A DNA stretch of 64,000 nucleotides from Blasia pusilla (GCA_050084515.1 CM114271.1:59892001-59956000); one strand, 5' to 3'; counted from the first letter of the stretch, positions 44,340-58,074 are shown. The notes: generated by a model from the sequence alone, not told the origin. Numbers and translations are program-made.

Positions 44340-45366
44340 GAATGAACGGGTCGTACACGCGAATGACGGGTCTCCTGCGAGCGACCCGTCATTTCTCTTC
44401 TTTTCTTTCTCGGGCGTGAGGGTTTCGTCTCGTCCGTCGGTGGGTCCCCCCACCTTCCCCCGATGGGAGAGAGAGAGAGAGAAAGAGAGCTGTTCGGAAT
44501 GGTGTGCTGTGCTGCGAGTGACCGGACGCCACAGCTTCCACGTCCAGGCACGCGCGCGCGTGCGTGCGTGAGGTGAGATGAGTGGAGAGGATGGGCGTTC
44601 GCTTGCGGGGCGGCGATCGGTTCCCTCCTCCTATTGGCTGGGAAGCAATCCAGAGCGCGCTCGGAAGTAGCACGTGTCCAGCTATCGCGGCAACAGATGG
44701 CGCGAGTGAAATGGCTGCTTCCGGAACCATTCGATTCGCCCGCCCGTCCGAGGGCTGCCGTCTCCTCGCTCCATGTCTCTTCCTCCGCCTCCGGCTCGTT
44801 CCGCCGCGCGCCCGCAGGACGGGGCAGAGCGACGGATTATTCGCTGGTTGTGATCGGAGTCTCGAGTCTACTTACGTTTCTAAGGTACCGCCATTGTCCG
44901 CCTCCACACGGCCCTACCGACGAAAACTCCTCTCCAAGATCGTGCGGTACTTGTTCCCTACAAGCAAAAGCCGGAGGGTAAATCTCGTCAATCTGCTGCT
45001 GTACGCCCTTCTCTTCTCGCACAGACAAACGCACTCACATAAGCGGCTGCCTCCGTTGGTTACACGGGTCTATTCGGCTGTTGGGGCTTGCGCACTCGTA
45101 TCCGGTCGCTGCCGAGCAGATATGGGGAGGGTTTCTTGGGATGAGGTTCACTCGTGTACTACTCTCTGCTGTCCCGGTGGCTGTCAGGACTGCCTCCTAC
45201 CGTCCCTGAGCTCGTCTCCGCTTTCGACTCGATAATGCCGTCTCTTCGTGATCGCACGAGAGGCGACACTTGTGTGATCAAGAAGAGTGGCAATCACGTG
45301 CGGCAGGGCTACTTGTCGGTCATGGAGTCAAGTGAATCTGTACTGAGTAGTTTGTTAGCCAAATGA
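44340..45366. other. GC/CpG-rich island, possible promoter and first exon
   Basis: This ~1-kb block is markedly richer in G+C and CpG than its flanks, with a GA tract (44466-44490) and a CGCG run (44550-44570). Long frames overlap on several strands. One candidate first exon runs from ATG 44698 (MARVKWLLPEPFDS ... DYSLVVIGVSSLLTFL) to a possible donor AAG/GTACCG near 44884. It has a transit-like Ser/Arg-rich start and one hydrophobic segment. I cannot find a second exon, so this is a candidate 5' gene end only. Confidence 0.3.
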
Positions 45367-46177
45367 GCAAAACCTGGCGGTGCTCTCACATGGATGTCGG
45401 AAGAAAGATAAAATCCGGACGGTTCACTGAGTGTTAAGTAGGCCCAGTGTCTGCCAAATCACCCCGTCCTTGCCACAGGATGGCAAGGAAGGCGGAGTTG
45501 CGAAGTTACGAGATCTTAGAGGATGCCATGTCCGAATTCTAGATGATTCTCAACTGAGTCTGTAGGAACCGGGGATACAACCAAACATGGCAGCGGAGAA
45601 GCTAGAGGCAGAATCGAAGTGACTGCAAAACGAATGCCCATTGCCTACTGTTCTAGAGAATTGAATCGGGAAGGACTCACCACGATACTTTTCATGACTG
45701 TAGACTACTTCAGCCAGTGTGCGTCATGTACTAACTTATCTTCAACTTGGGATAGTTAAGAACTTCCGGAATAGTTCATATCCAACAATAATTTTACAAT
45801 TTAGTTTTCACAGAAGAAACTCTCTCAAAGAGTGCGATGATGATGGAGCTGGCCCAATCGCCATCTGTGGTTTGCCGACCTCATCAAGTTGAATAGATGA
45901 GAGGATCTAGTTGGTTTCCAACTAGGAACTGTTGACACAAGGCTGCTTTCTGCAAGTATTTGGCAGCACACAGGTCAATCCTTTAAAGGAGAGAAATGTA
46001 ATGAAAGGGATACAAGGAGACTTTCTCCATAGCTTCAGCAGTACGGCCTGAATTCGAGTTCACAGTTCTGGAGCTGGAACTCCGGTGTACACGTGATTAC
46101 AACTTTTTTCTCGCTAATTTTGACAATTACTCTACAGGCACAGCAGAACAGACAACCTCATCTCAAACGCAGTCAGT
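45367..46177. other. 3' flank of the phosphoglucose isomerase gene
   Basis: No domain or element is recognised. It should contain the isomerase 3' UTR on its right side. Confidence 0.4.
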
Positions 46178-49100
46178 CTATTGGCCATACAAGTCTTCTA
46201 CATTACATTCACCAGTGAAGACTTTCACGCTTCTTGGCGATCCACAGTTTCCCTCTGCGAACAAAGCCCGGTCATTTGCAACCATGTGTGATACGATCTT
46301 GTAGATCATTTCCACCTGCATCAAACATCCACAACCCAAAATTGGGCAAGAATGAGTCCAAGAAGGTACCATCTTGAATCCGGTAGATCACTCAGGAGAG
46401 AAGAAATATAGAGGACCTGATGTATAGGCGCACCTGATTGGGGGCCTGAGCTCGTGCTGCAATCTGCTCCAATGTCAAGGGCTCCACTGGTTCTTTACAA
46501 CTGGACAACCCAATGAAAGATGTCAAACCCACACTCTCACTTCAATCTCCAGAACTGGCACAAAAAACTGCACGAAGTGACATAAACCACATGTACAATA
46601 AACACTCCACATGGAGATGGACTACATCCAGACCTTGCATCGTTCAGCACTGCTAACACTCTTTTCTGTAGTGCCAGCACTTCACCTGCAGCTTTCTTTC
46701 CAGCCTCCACACCTTCACAGCGTAACCATAAACATTTCACCAAAAATTGTAATTCATCAACTGGCAGGATTGCAGACATACATGTTAATGAAGGACTAAC
46801 ACAGCTATACAGTAGTCAAAAATCTCAGATTATACAAGCATGACAACTGATATTTTCAGACAGTTCCACAAGTACATCATCAAACAGACGGATTGATCAT
46901 ACCGGGCTGATGATACGCATTGACATTGATCAAGCTTGCATACAGACCAACTGCCCGCTCGTATAAAGCTATGAGAGCACCAACTGTGCGCGGATTCACC
47001 TCAGTGACAGTGACTGTGATCGACTCTCGCTTGTTGGAATACAAAGCTTGTCTAGTACCCTGTTAAGAATCAGAATACCATTAGGACCTCTGATCCGGAG
47101 TAATGAAGTTTTGTTACTGTCTAAGGGGATCCAAGAAGATTATGGGAAGAGTGAAAGAAACAAAACTATTTCTCACAGTAAATAGCCTACAAAAGACCCC
47201 CAAGCAGGACAGGTTTATTTAATTCAACAGTGCTTTCAGAGCTGCATCAGTAATGCACAGTACTAGGTTAAATTTTTATTTCACCATCACTAACTCGATG
47301 AATATATTAACCAAAAGATAACAGATGCAAACGGAAATCTTAGTACAGAAAATGCAGAAGTACACAACCACAAAAGCTACATGAAATTACTTACCTGAAG
47401 CATACCGAATAGATAATCCCCACATGTGACACCTGGCTCCAGTTCCCAATCACGACCTGGTGGCCTATCTCTAAGAACCTCAATAAACGTGGCAAAAAAG
47501 TTGGGTACTCCTTCCCTTAGCTGCTGAATGTACCTGTTATAGAATAAGGCTTACTGGTCATGTTCCCATTTTTAAATGTTGAAGTTAAAACTCACTGACG
47601 AAATACTTGTCTGTGGCTGTTGTGCCATAGTCTCAGAGGCCTCGCTGACCAAAGGCAACCTCCCAACTACCTCCAGGAGCCTATTCGGCGTCTACAACAC
47701 AGAGCATGACCCCTTGTGCAGTAAAACATGACAAGAAAATAACTTACGCATGCTGGTCAGTGCTGCCTTTGTTTCCATACACAGCAATACCTTGATTGAC
47801 CTGCAAAGACCAACATGGGATAGATTATTCAATCACATGCAAAGGGCATTGATGTGAAGGCCTGTAATACCTAGGGGAGACACTGCACAGCAATATAGAC
47901 CAAATCATGTCGTAGAGTCTAGAAGTAGCATACAATCTAACTAAAAGCAGACACGTTCAATAACAGAGACCCTTAGGCTCGTACTTTGTCATCAATTTCG
48001 GTGACACTTACAGCACTAGCAATTCAGAAGAAACCCTTCCAAGAAAGTCAAGTAACAATACTTCCCAAAGCCATTTTCATGTATCAGCAAGATTCTCGAC
48101 TTTTTACAGATGGGAGAACGAAGCATGTTTCTATTGTGCCCACAAGAATCAGAAAGTTGCATTGCACCACATGTCACGGCTCCAGATTGCCACAGCGTCA
48201 CTGGAATGTAGTCAAATTTCTACTCACCAGGTTTCCATCTAAGTCATATTCCTTCCCTAGACTCTCCATCACAAGTTGTTGTAGATAACGACTGAAGAGC
48301 AATAAGCTGTCCTTGTACGGAAGCACGACCATGTCCTAAGGGTATTTCCATAAGAGTCAGTTATGGCAATTCACTTCCAGCCACCAAACTCATGTTCCTT
48401 CTATCCAGAATAACTCATGGCAAGAAGTCTGCTACAGCTACATCGAAATCATCAAAACCAACTACACTCCAAAATTGATCCACCAATTCACCATGAACAA
48501 AGAATTAATGAAAGTGATACATAGCACTATCTGAAAACATTTGTCCTTCCAACTGACAAGAGTTTTACCTTTGATCCAGATCCGTCAGTGGCCCAATACC
48601 AGCTGAGAGCAAGAAGAGCTGCAGGATTGGTTCTAATCTGGAAAATTCAGAATCAGATCAGTTTAAGAGTGTGTTCGTACTTTTTGATAGAGAAAAAATT
48701 TAGAAGCATGATGTTAAATGAAAAGCAATAATATAATCACAATGCAAAAGAACTTACATTCCAAACTCGGGTTGATTCATCCATCGTGCGTGCACCTTCA
48801 AGCATTCCATGAATATCAATGCCCTGATTGGCAACCAGATAGATATCAGAATTTAGGGTATCGGAAATATAAGAAACTTGCAGACACCAGAAAACACATT
48901 GCTGGAACTAAAATTGTGACTTTTAACTTTGATCGACACTAGAAAAATCAATACACTGCCGGTAGGAGCAAAGTCTTACCTGAAGAGCCGCAGGAAGTAA
49001 CCCCACAGCTGACATCTCTGATGTCCGTCCACCAACCCAATCAAACATCGGAAACCTTGCCAACCAACCCTCAATTCTAGCTGTATTGTCCAGGAGCGAG

Positions 49101-51786
49101 TTTTCTTGAGTAATAGCTACACCCTGGGTTCATGTTGGCAGTCTTGACTTAGTGCATTGTAAATAAATTATAAACTTTCATACCAGAAATTCATGGAATC
49201 GTTGCATCCATTCTAGTACAATGTGCATCTACCTTTCAAGGAATAGAAACAAAACAACAAAGATGAACCAGATCTACAGACATCACTTCACTAGACTCGT
49301 CTTTGAGAGTACCACAAGATACATAAAGTCATTCAGTAGACCATGGATCAAATGAAAGGCTGTCTGAGGAAAATAACTCAGAAACGTTTAAAGACCCAAC
49401 CTGCTTAGCAAAATTCAGGCCCTTCTCTCGGAATGCATTTTGCACCTCCAATAACCCATTTCGAGTTTCAGGAGTTCCACCACTCTGAATTACAAAATGA
49501 AAGAGGATAAAAGGTACGTGCTTAGTTTAAATTATCAGCACAGCATCCCATTGAAATATGGGGAGGAGCGACAATAAACCACTGCGACAAATTTTGCCAG
49601 AAAAAATTCCTATCTCATACAAGCACTGGTAAAATGTCCAACAAATGTTGACAGCTATGGCCAGAGGACAATGGAAGTGTGAGAGCAGTCAAGTCAGAAA
49701 CTGTGAGCCAGGCATACTGACCTTCGAAATAACGACCACCAGAGTTGACGACAACTCAGGGCCAAGTTGGGCAATTTGATGGTCAATACCAGCTGGATCC
49801 GTGTTGTCAATGAATCGTAGCTGCGGCGGCACACACCGAAATTCCTTCAGAAGCTATGAAACTACTGGAGTCATCACAGTACTATGAGGAATGTAAGTTT
49901 AGATCGACGACTCGGCCGACTTTAGCATAACACGATGAGTCGTTTGATCTTTTGAACCCCAAAAGGCAGGATTCCAAGGGATATCTCATCACCCCGAGTT
50001 TCCTCTGATTATGACTCCACTTTGATCACAAACTACCTACCCTAAAATCAAGGGTCCTCCGAATTTGCCGCTTGTTCCTCATTCTCACTTCTCAAATATC
50101 TTCTGATTGTCATGGTTGCGGGGGACACAACATGCTCAAAGCATCACCAGTGTACCTTCAAGGGAGGATTGTCAGGAGCCAAAGCTTCTGCAACAAACTG
50201 TGGACCCAAAGCAGATCCTCCAATTCCGACAGAAAGAACTTGTGTGAAGCGACCAGATGGACAAGGAGGTGGCTTGATCTGTCATGCAATGCAAACACCA
50301 GAGTGCTCAGCAATGTTCGCCAAAAAAATTTCCAACGATGTCAAAGCAGGTGCATTTCATGGTGTTGAAGAGTTTAGAAACAAACACGCCAGTTGCAATC
50401 ACTGTAACACGATCGATTGTTAGGCTGGTTAGCTAGTGTCTCGCTTGAATCCACACGCAGGTAACCTTATTCTACTGGATTGGCTGGTGCTGATATTACG
50501 TATCAGCTCTAGTCGTATGACCTTCGCCAATGCTCCCGCCACCATATGATTCATTCAAATTAGGCCGATGAGAACAGCTGCAGCTTACAAAACAATTCTA
50601 AAAGACGAGGAGGAAATGCCGACGGACAAAGTAAGAGTTGCAGAACACAGGTTCGGCAATCCGTGTACGGCGCCACGATATTATAATGCCTAACGCTGCA
50701 AATCAGTAGTGCGCCGAGAACGAGACGTGACGGTAGGGTCGATTGTTTCTTGCACCGACTGCCTGATAAATATTCCCGTCACTCTCGTTGTTGAGACCGT
50801 CCGCAAATCTTGGACCGTGCAAGAAGTTTCGCGAAACCAAAAATTTATAGCCGTTTGAGAAGCAGGAAAAACTTTTGCTCTAAACCACATCAGTTTGGCA
50901 TCGCACAGACAAAGCTTTCGTGCGATAGAACTTGAACAGCAGAATATTCAACCAGTGAATAGACGTATGACACTCAGCGACAAACAGGACGTGGTATTGA
51001 CAGCGGCAAATGCGTCGGACTCGGCGAATGCCATGCAACCGTCTACATAAAGATGCAAAGAATTTGAAACCATTCTAAGGCTAACCTATTACAGTCTTTG
51101 CATAATTCTCTCGTCCATCACGACCTCCATCGAAACAATTGACTCAGAGTGTGAGGGAGGCGGAGAGCAGGGGGTTACTACACGTTCCCCACCTCGCCAC
51201 TGACCACGCCGTCCGCAAAGATCTGCAAGTTCTGGAGAGTATCCACGATTTGCTTCTGTAGGTTAGCGTTCGGCGCTAGCTCAGGTTTACGCAACCAGTA
51301 GTGTCCCACCATTCTGCCTTCGTCCGGATTTGAAATAGCACCAGCTTCCAAATCAGCCATAGCGCGGAATGCATGATCAAATTTGGGCTGAATTTCTGCC
51401 AGGAACTCCTCAGTGAAGCCGATTCTGCTAATGTCTATGTAGATTCCAAGTTCTTTGTCTTGGTAGAAATATTCGAGGAACCTTCCCCAGAGCTTAATCG
51501 GATCCGTTTCCAACACCGGTTTGCTCTGCAGGGACGTTGTCACCAGCTCCTCAGAAGCCTTACTACTGATGGCATTCGGAGCGCTAGACTGATTGGAGCT
51601 CGACGGCGAAGGAGAAGGTGAGAATCTCTTAGCACTGGCAACGGGTAGAGTCAATCTACCCGCAGCACAGCTCTCTTCCGAACCCGTGCCCGATACGCAA
51701 ATAGATTTCGACGAACACGCAGCACATGATTTCCGAAAACCTGCGAAAGGTGAAAGGACCGCCAAGCGCGGTGCTAGACACGCCAT
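46178..51786 (-). CDS. PGI1: Plastid phosphoglucose isomerase, 14 exons
   Basis: Exons by eye, 5' to 3': 51786-51193, 50278-50156, 49820-49722, 49484-49401, 49123-48980, 48823-48758, 48637-48569, 48335-48228, 47800-47748, 47533-47395, 47059-46903, 46712-46634, 46500-46434, 46315-46178. All are GT-AG and phase-consistent; the sum is 1920 nt, 639 aa. The first ~85 residues are Ser/Ala-rich, a plastid transit peptide. The mature protein follows plant plastid PGI throughout: [103 protein letters not shown] and [14 protein letters not shown]. It interconverts glucose 6-phosphate and fructose 6-phosphate in the stroma, feeding starch synthesis. Nothing looks broken. Confidence 0.95.
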
Positions 51787-52350
51787 CTATATTTCCTCGA
51801 CGCTCCCAGGCGCAGTAATTTCTGCAAATGCGAGACTCCCCGCCGATTCACCCTCGTCAACCACTCCGATATCCTCCAATGCACACACTGAGCTCGCAGC
51901 CCCTGCCTACCTTCACCTCCCTCCCGCGGTCCAATCTTACGCAGTATCAGAGCATCGCCACAATCGCTTCTCTCGGTTCTAGCTTCCCATCCGCCCGCGC
52001 ATTCTCCACCACTGACGTCTCCCAATTACCGCCCCAATTGCGATTCCGGACGTGTTTCTTCCTCCTGTCTCTGGCCTCCCTCTCCTCGTCGTCGTCGTCG
52101 TCGTCCTCCTCCTCCTCCTCCTCCTCCTCCTCCACCACCGACCGGCAATCCTCGCGAAATGCGTCGCAAAGATATGCAGCGCAATGCCAGAAAGCCACGC
52201 CACCACCACGACTGCGCACCTCCTGCCTCTCGGGAACTCGCGCAAACCCAAACCCGGTAAAGACCACCGCAAACCAACAACGCCGCCGGCCTCTGCTGTC
52301 ATCCCTTCCCACGGGAGTTCCCGAACCCACTTACGGGAATTCACCCTATG
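51787..52350 (-). promoter_or_regulatory. Leader and promoter region of the PGI gene
   Basis: GC-rich sequence upstream of the PGI start. A trinucleotide microsatellite (GTC then CTC repeats, 52087-52133) would lie in the leader or core promoter. It makes long Ser or Glu/Asp runs in overlapping frames, which I do not regard as genes. Confidence 0.45.
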
Positions 52351-53369
52351 AGTGAAGATAGCTATGGGAGAAACAGGCGCCTATTTTTTCCAAACGGCGC
52401 TTCCGAAAGAGGATTTTGTCCTCTTTCGGATGATATTGATTTTTTATTTTGTATTTTTTGTAAATATCCATATTATTAAACAGAGTCCAATCGTGTGAAT
52501 TCAACAATGATTTCTAGCTTCCCCGAACTTCTTTGCCCTTGAAGAATAGTTGATTGGCCCTATTAGGCACTTGTGGACGTGATGTACAAACCTCAAGGGA
52601 CGTCCCACGTGCCTCGATAGTAGGGTGTCTCATAGAATATGGTGTCTCCTCATTTTTTTATGTAAAATAAGGCAGCTTATTTCTGCGTTCGAGGATGCGA
52701 GAATTTGTAAGGTTATGTTCTCCTCACTAGCTCCTCGTTAAATAGTCAAGACTCAGCCTAGACGGTAAGATGTGTGCGTCCACCTCCTCCAACACCCCGC
52801 ACTAGAAACATGATAGATAAAGACTGTAAACTTAGATGTAGACATTCACAATCCGACACTATGGCCCATATTTTGAGATGCCCTAGTGTTGGGATCTCTT
52901 ATGATCACATGTGGTGGGAGACATTCAGCACATGTCAAGGTACTTTGCAACCCTCACGAGATGTTCCACGCGCTCGTCCGCATATGTTTTGTGCTTTGCA
53001 GTAAGCAAGTTTGGGGTTATAAAATTCATCCAGCCTTGTTCCATCTACTCTCCGTAATTTCATCCAATGGACAGCATGTGACACGGAACATCCAAGTGAC
53101 AAACCATACTAGGGTAATTCAAAGCAAACCCTTCTCGGGCAAGGACTTGTCACCTCCAAGATGTGTGTTTACATTAATAGGGCATGTGAAAATTTGCCTC
53201 ATGGAAACTCCTACATGTGGACATTTTGTGTCTTCTAGATTTGTCCTATCACATCATAGCCACAAAGTTCGGGTCTTCACAATTTCATTCTCAACATTTG
53301 GTGCTCATTCTTTGTCACGGACACTAACAACCATCCCCCACCCCCTAATACTCCTCATACAATTACTAA
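52351..53369. other. Intergenic region, no gene recognised
   Basis: Mixed-composition DNA. Open frames at 52774-53004 and 52886-53377 match no family I recognise. The stretch ends at a Helitron 3' terminus. Confidence 0.4.
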
Positions 53370-53410
53370 CTAGTTAGGACCCGTTAAGGGATCGTGCGAT
53401 GCACGGTCCC
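53370..53410 (-). mobile_element. Helitron 3' terminus (non-autonomous element to the right)
   Basis: On the minus strand the sequence ends in a 10-bp stem (GGGACCGTGC / GCACGATCCC, 53388-53410) followed by 14 bases and CTAG (53373-53370). The next host base is T, as expected for A/T insertion. The hairpin core matches the autonomous Helitron end at 59469. The element body extends toward higher coordinates; its 5' end could be the TC terminus at 57650 or an unseen one. Confidence 0.7.
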
Positions 53411-54513
53411 TTCCATGTTCCCCACCCGTGAACACCCACTACTAAAATGCCCCCCTTACCCACGCGTCGTCTTTTGGATTCATAAAAGACACGTGTCCCA
53501 TTTTCACGTGTCGCCATTGGAAAACCCCTCCTCTGTAAATAGCATAGATATCTTAGCATCTATCTTACTAATTTTAGATGAAAGGTTACACTTTCTAATT
53601 TCTTACTAGCTACAATGATATAAGGAAGGGTTAAGCTTCCTAATTTTTTTTCTCCATATCTGAAATCTATGGGGAAAAGAGTTTCAATTTCTATTTTCTT
53701 AATATCCAAACTTTCTCATGAACGGGTTCGTGTCCCATAGCCGTAACCCCGAACGGGTTGCCTTGAGGTACCCCGCTTCCATTTACGGTAGTTTCCGTAA
53801 GCCTAGTTTGAGTCGCCTTAGTGTTTGCCTCGAGGACAATGGGGACGGACGGATTCGCCTATCGCGACTGCCTACAGGGCAGGCGACAGGATGGCGGGGC
53901 AAATGGAGCATGGATGCGGTCATGCCACATGCGTGACATGACATAAACATTGGCAAGGTCATCATAGACATGGCTTTCTTAACTGCCCATGTCACCCATC
54001 ACTTTCGTCTAGTGGACTAGTTTGCCTCGAGTTTTTTCATTCATTCCCTTTAATCAATCGTAGTAATAATATTAAAATTATTATTATTATTATACCTTTA
54101 AGAAGTGGAATTCTAGAGTCCACAATACTTACTCATAAAATATTTCAGAATTTTTAATTCCTTTTTTATTGAGTATAAAAAAATCAGTCTAGGAAGTGGA
54201 GTTCTACTTTCCAAAGTAGTGACAAATATTATAGGTCATATTTTATAGTATTTTCAAATGAAAATAAGAATTAAAATTTTGAGAAAAAAAATGCATTCTC
54301 CACATGGAAATTATCACATCTATGGATACTCTTACATATAAAAATAAAATGTTGACTCTTTTGCAAATTTTAGCTTAAGTGGCCAACAAATTTTTGTTTA
54401 TTATTACAAAGTTTTATTTAATAAATAAACTAGGGACCCTTGGTCAAATCCTCTAGGCGTCCTAGATTGGGACATTTTTTCCAAATTTACCTCTTAAAAT
54501 TATCTCTACACGA

Positions 54514-54790
54514 TCTATATTATAATGGACGAATCTATATGTACAATAGGACAACATAGCAGTATGCTTGAATTTTGTCCCTTGATTCACATTAGATGGG
54601 AAGAGAAAATGAATTTGAAGGAAGAGGAAATAATTTATATTAATTCTTAAAATGTTTAATTTATATTATCATAGATAATCCTATGTGTAAGATACGACGA
54701 AAAAATAATGGGATAAGTAGAAAAAAAAAACCTCAAAAATGTAATTTTTTCCCTTAGTTCATATTTGATGGGAAGGGAAAATAAATTTTA
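54514..54790 (+). mobile_element. Candidate Helitron 5' end (TCTATATTATAATGG)
   Basis: A/TCTATATTATAATGGACGAATC is followed by a stretch (CACATTAGATGGGAAGAG, AATGAATTTGAA) shared with 57128-57300. Helitrons begin with TC after a host A. No coding capacity; extent unknown. Confidence 0.45.
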
Positions 54791-55397
54791 AATACTAGCT
54801 TGTACAATCGGATAAACATAAAATTTTGAGAGTCTAATATAAATAATAATTCCATTTTTTTAACATCCAATCCATCATGCAAGTATATGCAAAGTTCATT
54901 GTAATCAAAACTCATTGGATATAAAAATATATATGCAATATACAATAATAAAAATCTTGCTTTTCCACAAATCAAGCATTCGTCACAATTCAAGGAAGAA
55001 ACTTGAGTTTCTCCAAATAAGTCAAATACTCACACAAATACTAGAGCTCTAATTAACAACAAAGTGAAAGTATGCAAAATTGTATAACTAGATGAAATGA
55101 GAACACTCGGTATCGAAGGGAGAAAAAGAATTTAAGGGTATTACTCTTCAAAATTCTCATGGGACGAATCAAGTCTAGAAAATCAGGAAGGGTGTTACTA
55201 ACTTTAATATTGTGAAACATAGAGCAAGATTTTACAAATATTGAGTAAAGGAATTCTTATCATAATTTTCTCTGTAAAATGATTTTCGTTTCGCAATAGA
55301 AAGATATTTATAAAATATTTTTTCTTGTGTAGAGAAAAACATATGTCAAACGTTTATTTTATTTAACATGAAGAAGGTGCCATCTATTAATATTATG

Positions 55398-55425
55398 AGT
55401 AAGTGCGCCCGTGCAATGCATTGGT
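55398..55425 (-). mobile_element. Degraded Helitron-like 3' end
   Basis: GAGTAAGTGCGCCCGTGCAATGCATTGG resembles the minus-strand Helitron terminus AGTAAGGTGCCCGTGCGATGCATGGG at 59471, with the CTAG changed and a mismatched stem. Confidence 0.4.
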
Positions 55426-56137
55426 CTTTAAACAAAGAAAACTAACCTTAAATATGTACACCTCCATAACATTTTCTAAATTCTGATTTTCACCTCTTAT
55501 TTTTGTATCCCATCCCCATCTATTCATTCCTAAAAATTAAAGAACCTCCAATCCTTCAACCCTAATTGTATAAAAAGTAAACTCATTCCTCCACGTGCAC
55601 CTTCCTTATTTCATCCTAAACAAGCCACTCCACACTTAACATATTATATTCCCTCCCGTTATCCCTTTCTTAATCTATGATGTGTAAATATCCTCCTAAT
55701 TTAATAGATTTAACTCCAAAGCCCCCTCCATCTTCCCTACTTTTTATTTTGGGAAAAAAAACCCATTTATACCCTACTTAAAATCTCCCAATCTCTGTAG
55801 TTTTAAAGAGGAAAAGTCATATCCTCTTCCTTCTTAAATCAAATCCTCTGTCAATGATTTGCATTTCTTATAGTTATACGTGAATTTTCCTATGAACAAA
55901 TATCATTATTTTTAAATACTTTTAAAATAACCTCCTAATGATTTTTAGTTTGTGTAGGCATGCATGAATTTGCCTATAGAAGTGCGCTTATATTAAATTT
56001 ATTTGTGATTACCTACTTGGAAGCTACGACACGTGTCATTATATGAGTTCATCGTCATGGATAAGTGTATGTAAACATATGAGTTAAGTATTGCATCAAG
56101 AGTATTTGTCTCCCCAACCCTTTACTTGTTATTACCA

Positions 56138-56174
56138 CATAGTGGCCGGTGCCCATGCCATACATGGGTTAAAG
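56138..56174 (-). mobile_element. Degraded Helitron-like 3' end
   Basis: AGTGGCCGGTGCCCATGCCATACATGGG has a six-bp CCCATG/CATGGG stem at the position of the family hairpin, but the terminal CTAG is altered to CATAG. Confidence 0.35.
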
Positions 56175-57127
56175 AAGAGTCCTCTTTGCACCCTTTATCT
56201 ACATTAGTTAAATTGAACTAAGTTATTAATTAGAAGCAACATGTGTCACAACACAAGGTCAAATAGGGAGATGCTTGTTATTAAGACCCTACCGTTAATA
56301 AAAATATAAATAGCGCACTCAATACATTCCCTCCACCATTGATGATTGTATTCTATTCTTATGCATACCATATCCCTCCATTATGACCTACAATTTTTGT
56401 TCATAATATACCTACTTATAATTCTGCGTCCTTAAGGAAATTTTTGCCTTATAATATTATTTGTATCTCTTAGTGGTTCTACTCACTCCATCCATTCAAC
56501 AACTTCGTCTCTTACACGACCCTTGTTTTACAATCTCCTTGTACCCAAATTTTATTTCTTTTCATACGAAATAGAAGGATCTGGATCGACTTCCAATTTT
56601 ATATGGACTTGGTAACCAACATATTCAAAACCAACTTTGAGGGGGAACAATTGGCATACAGATAGATCCCCTCTAAATCACTTCCTTTTAATTACTATAT
56701 ATTTGATTAAAATCTTATTATTGATTTCTAATTCATATAGTAATGTGATCTTTTTTTTAAGATCCCCAAGGAATGGAAACAAATCTAGCATGACAATCTT
56801 TTCTTTTTCCCCTTAAGTGCATACCCTTAAGAACCTTAATAATTTGATCAGAGAGAAAAGACAAATACGTGAGGGCATAGACTCCAAGTATTTGGCATGA
56901 GTGCATGTTCTACAATAATTCTTCCTCTTCTAAGAAAAATATTGGTTTATTGATTTTCTCTTCTCTTTTGATTAATCAAAATCTTTTCTTCCAAAAGGCT
57001 AAGATAAAATACTATAAATCAGTCATTGATTATCTCGTTGTCAGAAATTCATACTTTATGATCTCACCAAAAAAGCTAACTTTTGGATTCTTAGCCATTA
57101 TTTATTTATTTATCTATCTATCTTCTA

Positions 57128-57650
57128 TCTATATAATAATGGGAAATCCTATAGGTACAATAAGAAAAAATGGTGGGATGATAAGACAAAAGAACACAAT
57201 CTTTGAATTTTGTTCTTTAAGTCACATTAGATGGATAAAGATAATGAATTTGAGTGGAGTGGGAAAATGCTTTTATTAATTCATTCTCAATAATTTAATT
57301 GATGATCCCAATACCCTAAATAATTCCATCCTTCAATAAAGTTTAAAAAATATCTACTCCTTCTCCAATAAATTTGATCTTCCCTTCCCGTCAAATATGA
57401 ATTAAGGGATAGATTCTTATTTGTTGGTTAATTTTTTATCCCACTATTTTCTCTAAGTATACACATAGGATCACCCATTATAATATAAATAAATTAAATT
57501 ATTGAAAACTAATTATTAAAAGCATATTCCTAATCCACTCAAATTCATTCTTTATACCCATCTAATGTGACTCAAAGAAAAGAATTCAAAGATATTGCTC
57601 TTTTGTCTTATCATCCCACCATTTTGTCTTATTCTACTTTATTATATAGA
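57128..57650. repeat. Inverted repeat of ~165-bp arms
   Basis: The left arm (57128-57300) and the reverse complement of 57485-57650 share TCTATATAATA, GGTGGGATGATAAGACAAAAG, CACATTAGATGG and AATGAATTTGAGTGGA in order. The spacer is about 185 bp. Both arms start with TC after A, so they look like two Helitron 5' ends facing each other. Confidence 0.7.
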
Positions 57651-58074
57651 TTGGGATCTTATTTAAATTTTAATTGAGGAGTGGAAATTTTTGGAATAGT
57701 GGAATGTTATTACTCTTATAAGATTTAAGAAAGAAAAAATATATCTAAAATTGAAAATAGTATTAACTTTAAAAATAATCATGCTAATTCACATTTGATA
57801 TTTTGGGAAATTTAATTGAATTTTAATGGAAAAAGTAAATTAAATAATAATTAGGTAGTGGATGTTATTTTGATGGGAAGAGTGGAAGGGGAAGAGTAGG
57901 TACTATTCAAACTTTTAGGGATGAGTGAAATTATTTAGGGAAGTTGGGTATTATTTAAAAGTGACAATTATTAATATTTTAAGATTTAAGAAATGAAAAA
58001 TATAATTTAGTATACAAAATTTTCTGAATTATTACAAAATCATTTCCGTGTGCAAGCATGGGAATGGTAACTAG
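57128..58074 (+). mobile_element. Non-autonomous Helitron (+), candidate full length
   Basis: The left end is A/TCTATATAATAATGGG at 57128. The right end is a 10-bp stem (CATTTCCGTG, loop TGCAAG, CATGGGAATG; 58041-58066) followed by GTAA and CTAG at 58071-58074 and a host T. It is about 950 bp with no coding capacity. It contains an inverted copy of the left-end sequence whose own TC end is at 57650, so another Helitron may be nested inside. Pairing of these two ends is inferred. Confidence 0.5.

Noticed and set aside
44582-45235. 217-codon frame in the CpG-rich island
   Set aside because: Several overlapping frames on both strands are equally long because of the G+C content; no domain. Only a shorter candidate first exon was kept, at low confidence.
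51828-52355. 175-codon plus-strand frame with a long serine run
   Set aside because: The run is a GTC/CTC microsatellite; the frame overlaps the PGI leader and has no family similarity.
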